Assembly: GCA_947650365.1 (NCBI GenBank)
Contig: OX393551.1
Location: 59,215,744-59,279,743 of the forward strand
Direction of reading: 5' to 3'
Source: Chamaelirium japonicum
Lineage: Eukaryota > Streptophyta > Magnoliopsida > Liliales > Melanthiaceae
Length of the DNA: 64,000 bases
In this document: positions 56,123 through 64,000 of the stretch, piece after piece
Layout: each line of letters begins with the position of its first letter
How positions within the stretch are numbered: the first letter of the stretch is position 1
Notes under the pieces: generated by a model
What the model saw: only the letters and a program-made list of their open reading frames with translations
The model's database searches: none
What the model was told of the DNA's origin: nothing
Made by a program: the position numbers and the translations under genes

Positions 56123-57070
56123 AATTGGGAACGTGAAAAGCTCGTTCCATGAGTTTCTCCATCAACCGCTCGCCGAGCCATAAAAAATGTACTAAATTTG
56201 ACTATTGGCAAAAATACCCTTTGCTGGATGGGAATCAAGGAAAACATCTGTTTCGCATGCCAAACACCCCCTGCAATTGTTTTTTTTTTTTAAGTAAGAA
56301 AAGGATGCCGTTAAGGATTAAAATAAGTACAAGAGTGAATGGCTAAGACGACTCCCTTAGTCAAACAAATACAAAATGTTACAACCAGCTCCATCTATAT
56401 CTCCAATTAATCAAATAGATCGGCTCTTTCTTTGAAATTCGTTAACGTCAATTCCATCTTGCTAAAAATATCTAATTGACCTGTGCATATAGACTTCACG
56501 ACTAACTCCTCGGATCTATCCATGGCTTCAAAAATTCTTTTGTTCCTCTCTCCACAAGTGGTACGCAGAGCAGGCGAGGGACGCCCTCACAACCTTGTTT
56601 TTGATGTGACCCAAACGTTCCATACTTGATAGTCTACATATTGTTACCAGGAAATCTTCAAGGTGGACCCTGGGATTTTACCCCTCTCGCATATCTATTT
56701 CCAAACCTTCAAGCTGAAGTTGTATTGGAAGAACAAATGTTCAACTGATTCCTCTTTCTTTCTGCATAATTCGCACCGGTTAGCAAGGTGATGACCTTGC
56801 AATAATAAATGGTTGTGCACATTGTTGTAGCAACCATTACCAACTTCTCTCACCTCAAAAAACAAAAACACATTGGATCAGTTCAATAAATGGACGAGTT
56901 GATAGGATCAAGTAGGTTTTTGATCAATCACCGGATACACTAGATCACCAAAGGACTTTTCTGGTGGCTAAGAATGGCCGTTTATATTCTTTTTGGATTG
57001 CTTGGCCGTCGAAATTGCTGGCCGTATATGTCTATGTCACAAAAGGCTTAAACGGCAAGGGCCGCCGCTT
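56122..57070. repeat. Dispersed duplicate C (partner 39776-40160)
   Basis: It carries the same ordered segments as 39776-40160 with moderate divergence. LINE e (56281-56800) interrupts it, and about 60 bp near 56220-56280 has no counterpart in A. It places a copy of sequence from the peroxidase upstream region 17 kb away. Confidence 0.85.
56281..56800 (-). mobile_element. LINE e: very short 5'-truncated L1 fragment
   Basis: It has a T-run at 56279-56291 and 3' UTR, and ends in a zf-RVT fragment (minus strand ANRCELCRKKEESVEHLF near 56740-56790). Flanking TGCAAT words (CCTGCAATTG left, CTTGCAATAA right) suit a short TSD, and the uninterrupted site is seen in duplicate A (GCTGCAATAG). Confidence 0.8.
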
Positions 57071-57080
57071 ATATTATAGT

Positions 57081-57089
57081 TTTAACGGG
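57081..57089. repeat. Mutator-like MITE TSD, left (TTTAACGGG)
   Basis: This 9-bp word recurs exactly at 57271-57279, the TSD length of Mutator-like elements. Confidence 0.9.
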
Positions 57090-57270
57090 GAGAAGTGCTA
57101 TTCAGCCTGAAGGTTTTCCCGATTTCGTTGGCCCGATTGACATGACAGCATGCAACTGGTTGCTGAAACCCACTAGCAACACTTAAGTCTTTTACACCAC
57201 TAGTTGCATGCTGCCACGCCAATCGGGCTGAGCGGAATCGTGAAAACCTTCTGGCTGAATAGCATTGCTC
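57090..57270. mobile_element. Mutator-like fold-back MITE, 181 bp
   Basis: The ends are GAGAAGTGCTATTCAGCC and, inverted, GAGCAATGCTATTCAGCC. Inverted arms of about 75 bp continue through AAGGTTTTCNCGATT and CAGCATGCAACT. The exact 9-bp TSD makes the call firm. Confidence 0.92.
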
Positions 57271-57279
57271 TTTAACGGG

Positions 57280-57975
57280 GTCTGTAGGCCGTCACATTTT
57301 CTCCCCTTTTTTGCGAGGACTGGGCCGGCCGCTAGTTAGACTCGTTTAAATTTTTTAAAAATTTTTGACACACCAGCAACACCTGACTCGACCGTGCAGC
57401 AAGCAAAGCTCGACCACTAGCTAGCATCCCCCGCACGCGCGCGATAGTAATATATACCGAAATTAATCCGGTTTCGATCCGACATCTCGCCCGTGAAAAA
57501 CTAAGGCATTAATTGGAAGTTGGTCGACCAATTGCTTTTGTTACTATCATCTTCATCAATATCTTTAACAGGTCCAGTGTCCACATAAATCTCATTGTGT
57601 TCTTGTATGCTCTTTAGTTTCTACATGGTATCATACTGTTAATATATGTCGTCTTCTCCGACTAAGCATTCTCTGCAAATAGATCTACACCTCCAAAGGC
57701 ATGCGATCGTGTGCCTTTGTCCAAGTGTAGAATCGTGACTCTGAGGTGCTGATCATCGCAATCTATTTATGATCTTCCTTCTCCAACAGTGATGTCATTT
57801 GGCCTTCATTTACCCACTGTGTTTTCCTCCTCTTAAGGTAAGCCTTTTGGAGCACTCCGGATGATGTCTCATTGTATCAGAACTGGGTTCGCTCTGTTTT
57901 CTCCGGTCGTGCCTTGCCACATGTGTCTCGTGTGAAGGGATCGATAAGAAGTAATAATTTTAGAAATTAACTAAA
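57280..57975. other. Intergenic sequence, nothing recognised
   Basis: No element ends, RNA gene or credible ORF. A short CGCGCGCG-like stretch lies near 57434-57444. Confidence 0.4.
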
Positions 57976-60230
57976 ACACCTTTTTCTTTTTTTAACCCTC
58001 GAGGCAAGGGGGGTTTGGCATGGACCCCAACCGGTTTATTAACTAGGCTCCCAAGGAAAATATTAGAGACGGTTACACACTACATAGAGGCTACTCGAGA
58101 AGTCGGTGGGTACACCCACGCTCCACTTAACCACAGAACATCGAAGACACCCAACTACCTCATCGACCGAATGACGTTAATTTCTTGGAGAAAACTCTAC
58201 GCGCTCTCTCCACACGTGCTAAACCACTGCAAACATCAGAACATCTCACTCATCTCGCTGTCTTCGACGAACATAGCTCCGGCACCAAGAGGTACACAAA
58301 ACCTGTAGAGATGGGGATGGTCGCCTTTGCACTCCTGCCGCTACACAGACAGGCCTCCACACCTCCCTCGCTAACGGACAATGAAGCAACAGATGTGTGA
58401 TGGTCTCTCTTGAGCCCAAGTCACAACAAGGACAAGACAGATCTACAATACTGAGGTGCCTGCGTTATTGAAGATTGACCCTCGTCAGGATGCGGTCCTT
58501 AAGTGCTATCCACATGAAAATGTGAATCTTCAACAGAACACTCGCCTTCCACAAATTAAATAGCTCGCCACTGGGTAAACGAGCCATCCATTGTTTATAA
58601 ATCTGTAGAATGATCGAACTAAAAAGTTACCCCCTCGGTCCCAACTCCAACGACCAGAATCCCTCACACTCGAAACCCAGAAGTGCTCCAAAATCTCATA
58701 CAATTCTAGCAACATCGACGGATGGAGTTGCGAGATCACCCTTCGAAAGGACACCCACCAAGATGTAGACCTGTCTCTAGTGTCATACTAGGATTGGACT
58801 GAAACATCAAGAGCCCATGCCAAGTCAAACAGGTCTGAGAATAGAACGTTGCGTGGTGATTCCCCAGGACAACGATCTATCCAAAAGCTAATATCATTGC
58901 CATCTCCTAAGGAATAGTGACACACACAACGATAAACGTTAAAGATCTTCGATACCCCATGCCAAAATGAAGAAACACGTCCAGAAATCCTCCCTTAGGA
59001 CTATAGCAAAGAGGTGCGACGAAAGTAATGCTCCCACACAATAGCACTCCAAAACTCTCCACAGTCAGACTGAAGTCGTCACCACCACATCCCTATCATC
59101 TCCCTATTGAAATCACGCAGATCCAAAACACCAAGTCCCTCTTGTTCCCTGGATTTGCATACTACCTTCCAGCTTACCAGATTGTATGAGCCAGACGAGC
59201 GCCTCTCCAAAGGAAGTTTTTCCGAATACGATCAATTCACTTAACCACCCAAGCCAGGAGAAGATAGAAAGCAAGGAATAAGCCTCCTCCCAATCGATAA
59301 TGGCCTGCCCTTCTATCCCGCAAGCTGCTAATCCACCCTCTCAATCAGACCACGTCATTGTGCCTTTCCGAGAGATCTGTCTCCCAAACAAAGGCCCAGA
59401 TATCGTGTTGGAAGCTTCTCAAACTTACAATTTAGCAACCTATCAAAGAATGGACCCACCAACTCCCGCTTCCCCACCAAGAATAGTAAACTCGTGGCAA
59501 AATAAATCTTGAGGCTTGATACAAGCTCAAAAGCATACAAAATGGCCTTAAGAGCAATTACTTGAGTCTCATCTGCCTCGCATAATAGCAACGTATCATT
59601 AGCAAAATGCAGGTTTGTAAGTCTCCACGATCCCTGTCCGATCCCTTGGATGTAGCCAACTCCTGTCTCATGTTGAAGCACTCCGTCAAAGGCATCCATC
59701 ACCAAAATGAAGAGGTACAGTAAGATAGGGCAACCTTTTCAGGCCCTAACGCATCTTAAAGAACTGCCCCATCTCATCGTTGATCCGATAAGTAAGGCGC
59801 GAAGAAGACAGACAAACCTCGATCCGCACGATCCAATCATGTGAAAACCCCTTCGCCCCCATAACATTCAAGAGGAAATCCCAACAGACACGGTCGGAAG
59901 CTTTTTCAAAATCCAACTTCAGCAGAATGCCAGGTCGACCCGCTTCCTAGAGATGATAAATAGCCTCCGGTACCGAGGCCACTCCATCGATAATATTTTA
60001 CTCCCCAATAAATACAGCTGGAAGGACGGAATAATCTCCTCCAACACAGCTGCTAACCTACAAGCCAACGTCTTTGAAATGATCCGATACATGCAATTCG
60101 TGAGGCTAATATGCCTAAAATCCGAAAGAGAGGCTGGAGTGGCCTTCTTAGGCACCAAGGTAATCCACGAAAAGTTGACCGCGCAGCCTCGATCTGTCGT
60201 CTGCAAACTCCAGAACAAGGCCTATTAAAT
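57976..60230 (-). pseudogene. LINE d: decayed, 5'-truncated L1 (ORF2 fragments)
   Basis: The 3' end has T-rich sequence (57979-57995) and the tail motif GGCATGGACCCCAACCGG shared with LINEs a and c. On the minus strand ORF2 pieces are recognisable: SWITLVPKKATPASLSDFR near 60170, MDAFDGVLQHETGVGY near 59690, NLHFANDTLLLCEAD (FAND in place of FADD) near 59600, and LPTRYLGLCLGD near 59400. RRVISQLHPSMLLELYEI lies near 58730. Many shifts show greater age than LINE c. The 5' end near 60230 and the TSD are not certain. Confidence 0.85.
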
Positions 60231-60483
60231 AAGTCTTGTGAAACAGTTCTCATAAAATAAGTCTTTTCATAAAACAAGGTTTTAGAGAGATTTTTTTAAA
60301 GTTGATTTTCAATTGAACTTATCTAGATGGACTTTTTGAAACCAAAATTATTAAAAAAATTTGGTACAAGATATTGGAACGTATAAGAGAAGTCTGCACA
60401 CAAAAAAGAGGTGGCGCCAAAGTACACACTCACGAAAAAGAACCACCAAAGGACTAACGCAAAAGGGAGAACACCCCACCATT
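60231..60483. other. Unassigned A/T-rich sequence
   Basis: No supportable gene or element terminus. The sequence on the right side of the MITE at 60492-60930 (GCAAAAGAGC...) is the continuation of this host stretch. Confidence 0.4.
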
Positions 60484-60491
60484 GCTACACT
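60484..60491. repeat. hAT-type MITE 1 TSD, left (GCTACACT)
   Basis: The 8-bp word recurs exactly at 60931-60938. Confidence 0.92.
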
Positions 60492-60930
60492 TAGTGCTGG
60501 CAATTTCGGACCCGACACGAACTTAGCGGGTCTAGGTCAGGGCTAAACGGGTTCGGATTGTAAACGGGTCGATACGATAGATCCGTTTAATAAATGGGTC
60601 GGGTCTGGGTTTAGGGTCTGGACACGATAGACCCGTTTAAGTTTCAACGGGTCGGGTCTACCCGCAATCCGATACTGTATTATATAGTACTAGCGGGTCT
60701 ATTGAGTCAGGTCGGGTCGAGTCGGATTGGGTCGGATCGGGTCAACTAAATAGATCCGTGTGGTAAACGGGTCTACCCGTTTATTAGCGGGTCGGGTACG
60801 GGTTTAGGATTTAGACACGATTAGTTAAAAGCGGGTCGGGTCTGGGTCTATAGGTTTTGGACACGACCCGAGACTAGACACGACACGAACCCGACACGAC
60901 CCGACCCGACCCGACCCATTGCCACCCCTA
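60492..60930. mobile_element. hAT-type MITE 1, GGGTCGGGTC-rich, 439 bp
   Basis: The ends are TAGTGCTGGCAAT and, inverted, TAGGGGTGGCAAT. The interior is dense in GGGTCGGGTC and CCCGACCCGAC words. The exact 8-bp TSD supports a hAT-mobilised non-coding element. It is related to the one at 61209-61652. Confidence 0.9.
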
Positions 60931-60938
60931 GCTACACT

Positions 60939-61200
60939 GCAAAAGAGCAAAAGAGAAACGAGATCCGGAGCCACTTCTTTCTTGGACTTCTTCTGTGGGG
61001 GTTGGGTGAACGAAATGCCCAACTGAATAATGGGGACACCCTTCTTCTTAATTGCCACAGCGATGCAGCTTAATTCACAAGTGCATCGTCCTCCCCCCTT
61101 GAGGAAGTTCCTTGTCATCAGAACTAGGAAGATCGTCCCCGGTGCGGTCCTCAGAAGCCGATTCCAAGGAGCAAGTGACTTATAAAACAATCACGTGATG
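60939..61200. other. Spacer between two MITEs
   Basis: No element is delimited. With 61661-61855 it may derive from a LINE ORF1 tail on the minus strand (Pro/Ser-rich reading), but no domain supports this. Confidence 0.3.
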
Positions 61201-61208
61201 TGCCGCCG

Positions 61209-61652
61209 TCAGGGGTGGCAATCCTTGACCCGACCCGCCAACGCGCCCCAAAGTTAGCGGGTTTGGGTTTGGTCTAAACCGGTTCGGGCCATAAACGGGT
61301 TGACCCGATTGACACATTTATTTAATGGGTCAGGTTTGGGTTTGTACTTATAATCCGATTGACCCGACTTAACCCGTTTATCAAATGGGTCGTGTCAACC
61401 CAACCTTACCCGACCCGAGCCAACCCGACCCAACCGACCCGTCTTGACCCAACCCGACAGGTTTTCATGGGTTATGTTGACCCAACCTGAGCCAACCCAA
61501 CCCGACATGACCCGACCTATCTAGTAAACTGGTTTAACGGGTCGGGTTTGGGTTTAAGTTTTTGACCCGTTTATTAACCGGGTCGGGTTGGGGTTGGTGA
61601 TTTGCCCTTATACCCATGTCTCAACCCGACCCGACCCATTGCCACCCCTAGC
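61209..61652. mobile_element. hAT-type MITE 2, GGGTCGGGTT-rich, 444 bp
   Basis: The ends are TCAGGGGTGGCAAT and, inverted, GCTAGGGGTGGCAAT. The flanking 8-bp word TGCCGCCG occurs at 61201-61208 and 61653-61660. Interior words are as in MITE 1 but more TTGACCC-like. The two are divergent members of one family. Confidence 0.88.
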
Positions 61653-61855
61653 TGCCGCCGCTAGATCAATTATGGGTGGATCGAGCCACTGTGGAAGGAG
61701 ACCTGGCTCGATGACATGTAGGTGAAGAAACTACCCCATGCTCCGGGCCAATTGACTGAAGCGGTAATGGGGCTAGGTCAAAAGGCAGGCTGGTAGGAGA
61801 TGCACTCAAGGGCCCCCTCTGGGGTGGAATGGGGGCCCTGGCTGAGTAGCCAGTG

Positions 61856-61860
61856 AGGAG
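61856..61860. repeat. TRIM target-site duplication, left (AGGAG)
   Basis: The 5-bp word recurs at 62228-62232 right after the second LTR. Confidence 0.88.
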
Positions 61861-62227
61861 TGTTGGGTTTAGTTCCACATCGGCAAGGGACTGGACAATG
61901 GTATGCTTAAATACCCTCTGGTGGACCTCCCCTTACAACCCGGGTTTTGGGAGGGGCGAGAGGCCAGGGTATCTACAAATGGTATCAGAGCTAGGTTCTG
62001 CCCAGCCAGATTTAGTCGAGATTGGGCTGGTTGTACCCCGGGTGTCTCATCTCCTGGTGCCGCACAAGAGGGGGGGGGCTGGCGGGTGGTTCTGACCTAG
62101 CCTCGTGTGAGGGGGGGATTGTTGGGTTTAGTCCCACATAGGCAAGGGACTGGGCAATGGTATGCTTAAATACCCTCTGGTGGACCTCCCCTTACGACCC
62201 GGGTTTTGGGGCGAGAGGGTATCTACA
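61861..62227 (+). mobile_element. TRIM (terminal-repeat retrotransposon in miniature), 367 bp
   Basis: LTRs of 117 bp (61861-61977) and 108 bp (62120-62227) both run from TGTTGGGTTTAG to GGTATCTACA. A copia-type primer site TGGTATCAGAGC follows the first at 61980-61991, and a polypurine tract GTGAGGGGGGGAT precedes the second. The interior is only about 140 bp with no coding capacity. The exact 5-bp TSD AGGAG closes the case. It depends on enzymes from other LTR elements. Confidence 0.95.
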
Positions 62228-62232
62228 AGGAG

Positions 62233-62722
62233 GAGGACAGGGTCCCATGAAGCCAGCTAGGTGGAGACTTTCTACAACAATTAAGGAGGAATATTGTAGT
62301 GTCATGACGGGGACGACCGCACACAAACAACGCTATCCGATCTCCATGATAGAATCTAATACTTTATAGAGAGAACTCGGTACATGGACCCCGTGGAGCG
62401 AACTTTCCCTCAAGGCCGTTGTTGCCATGTTTGTTTGTGTGAATACTGGCCGTTAATTTCATACTCACAGGATTATGAAATTTAATAAAAATAGCATTAT
62501 TTGCTACCAACCCCTATTTCGATCTCTGAACCTCTTTGAGCTCATGCTCCAGTGTCTTGTCCTTTTACCGCCTAGCCGGTCCATCTAAATAGACCTTTCA
62601 TTGAACACATTTTGGTTCGTCGGCTTTACTTGTCATTTTTATCTACCTTGTGACCACAAGTAAATATATATTTAACACCTAAACTGGTTGTAATCAACTT
62701 AATTGTATATAATAATACAATC
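62233..62722. other. A/T-rich intergenic sequence
   Basis: No gene or repeat is recognised between the TRIM and the copia LTR. Confidence 0.4.
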
Positions 62723-62858
62723 TGTTAGTGATAGTGTATAGTGTTGAAATACACATACCCGTAGATTACCTGTATAGGATACCCCTTGTTTTCTCTTGTA
62801 TATATTTGGCTCTTGGCCTAATGAGAGGATTCAATCCTTCTCCCCAAAATCCCTAGCA

Positions 62859-62909
<51 letters not shown>

Positions 62910-62961
62910 CTCTCTCTCTCCTTCTTTCTCTCTCCGTTCATGCTAGTGATTCTCTGTGACA
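62723..62961 (+). repeat. Copia 5' LTR
   Basis: It starts TGTTAGTGATAG (or, alternatively, TGTTGAAATACAC at 62742) and ends GTGACA directly before the primer site at 62962. It contains TATATATTTGG near 62798 and a (CT)n run at about 62862-62912. The other LTR lies beyond the window. Confidence 0.8.
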
Positions 62962-62973
62962 TGGTATCAGAGC
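62962..62973 (+). other. Copia primer-binding site
   Basis: TGGTATCAGAGC is the initiator-Met tRNA complement used by most plant copia elements. It lies immediately next to the LTR end. Confidence 0.9.
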
Positions 62974-63029
62974 GGACGATCCGTCTCTCCTCGACGTCCG
63001 ACGATCGGACTTTCGATTATCACCCTCGA

Positions 63030-63720
63030 TATCCGGTCAGATCTGCACCAGGTCCGGCCACCACCAGATCCTCCGAGATCTGGCCCTGAGCAGCTTCGGC
63101 CAGCAGCCTCGAGCACCCCCTCCAGATATCGACCAGATCCGGCCTACGCAGCTCCGGCCAGATCCCTGCGCAGCTCCGACCAGATCCCTGCGTAGCTCCG
63201 GCCAGATCTCGACCAAATCATGGCCCTGCGCAGCTCTGACCAGATCGTGGTCCTCCGAGATCTGATCCGACCAGATCCCTGCGCAGCTCTGGCCAGATCC
63301 CTACGCAGCTCCGACCAGATCCCTGCGCAACTCCGGCCATATCTCGACCAGATCGTGGCCCTGAGCAGCTCTGACCAGCTGCCTCGAGCACCCTTTCCAA
63401 ATCCGACCAGATCCGGCCAGATCTCGTAGGATCCCTGTGCAGCTCCTCCCAGATCTGGTCCTCCGAGATTTGATCCCTGCGCTCCAAGTGAAGTCCAGCC
63501 ACTCCTCCCACCAGATCCTGCGAGATCTGGCCTTGAGCATCTCCGGCTAGCAGCCTTACAGGTCCTGTGCAGCTCCTCCTAGATCTGGTTCGAGATCTGA
63601 TCCCTGCGCTCCGAGTGAGATCCGGCCACTCCTCCCACCAGATCCTACGAGATCTAGCCTTGAACAGATCCGGCTAGCAGCCTCACAGGTCCTACGAGAT
63701 CCGACCAGATCCAGAGGCCC
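63030..63720 (+). repeat. AGATC-rich repeats in the copia leader
   Basis: Short units such as GCAGCTCCGACCAGATCCCT recur many times, with longer period duplications (GCTCCTCC(C/T)AGATCTGGT...). ORFs on both strands are by-products. This untranslated leader separates the primer site from gag. Confidence 0.8.
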
Positions 63721-63925
63721 TCTTGCACTGGCGAACTCCAGGTCTGGCCCTCCTGATCTCGCGACAATCTCGATCTCGATCTCGCAACGATCCTTCGAGG
63801 CTCTCTCGATCTCGATCTCGCAACGATCCTTCGAGGCTCTCTCGATCTCGCGCTGGTGATCTCCAGATCTGCATCTTCGTTCTCTTGGCACCAAGTAAAG
63901 CCGCAGATTCGGTCGGTGAGCCGCC

Positions 63926-64000
63926 ATGGCCGACTCCTCCTCTGTAGATGCTCCTCCACCCGTGCCACTACACTCTAAGAGCCTCCCATTCGAGTATACT
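63926..64000 (+). CDS. Copia gag-pol start (partial, cut by window end)
   Basis: ATG at 63926 in a strong context (CCGCCATGGCC) opens a frame of 25 codons to the window end, reading MADSSSVDAPPPVPLHSKSL and onwards. The position, about 965 bases after the primer site and following a leader, is that of a copia gag. No domain is reached, so whether the element is intact cannot be judged. Confidence 0.65.
   Translation, partial: MADSSSVDAPPPVPLHSKSLPFEYT

Noticed and set aside
61666-61878. Pro-rich ORF as a host gene
   Set aside because: It runs across the TRIM boundary, so it cannot be a conserved gene; at most it is a LINE ORF1 tail.
61980-61991. Primer site read as the start of a full copia element
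   Set aside because: A second LTR with a matching end and TSD lies only 130 bp further on, so it is a TRIM.
63218-63968. Minus-strand ORFs in the copia leader
   Set aside because: The AGATC repeat unit is a multiple of three in places, giving open but meaningless frames; the real gag start is on the plus strand at 63926.

Overview
This is a plant nuclear window, almost certainly from an angiosperm with a large, repeat-rich genome. The evidence is one three-exon secretory class III peroxidase gene with a signal peptide and GT-AG introns, surrounded by typical plant transposable elements: Tat-like Ty3/gypsy, Ty1/copia, L1 LINEs, hAT, CACTA, Mutator-like MITEs and a TRIM. I cannot name the species. 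No rRNA, tRNA, CRISPR or bacterial-type operon was seen.

Layout. Bases 1-7236 are the left arm of a large inverted duplication; its partner is 26938-34247. Both arms carry the same composite: the 3' LTR of a non-autonomous gypsy element (called G2 here) joined to the pol of the gypsy element it entered (G1), an antisense ORF unit with its own TATA box, and a 74-bp tandem array. Bases 7237-15996 are a decayed copia element on the minus strand, split by a 3.85-kb hAT element (9585-13437) that has an exact 8-bp target-site duplication (TSD). Bases 15997-18011 hold a CACTA end, a MITE, a telomere-like palindrome and short duplications. Bases 18012-35242 are G1 (gag, protease, reverse transcriptase, RNase H, antisense ORF, tandem array, LTR-like end), interrupted by G2 at 19991-27834. 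G2 has two 613-bp LTRs, a 5-bp TSD, a gag with three nonsense codons, no pol, and about 5 kb of tandem repeats and hairpins. Bases 35250-36426 are a copia 3' end with a fold-back MITE, homologous to the left copia end.

The only convincing host gene is the peroxidase (37485-39098, minus strand), whose reading frame is intact over 323 residues. Downstream in window coordinates come five L1 LINE insertions, all on the minus strand: 40861-43068, 44200-50439, 51559-56112, 56281-56800 and 57976-60230. They are interleaved with MITEs. The segment 60492-62227 holds two (GGGTC)-rich hAT-type MITEs and a 367-bp TRIM, all with TSDs. The window ends in a copia 5' LTR, its primer site, a repeat-rich leader and the first 25 codons of gag.

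Nested insertions, TSDs and shared or private mutations give an order of events: copia with MITE, duplicated copia end, G1 insertion, G2 insertion, decay of the ORFs, then a young inverted duplication joined at a 4-bp microhomology. The two arms differ by only about 1% by eye, whereas the two G2 LTRs differ by about 29 of 613 positions.
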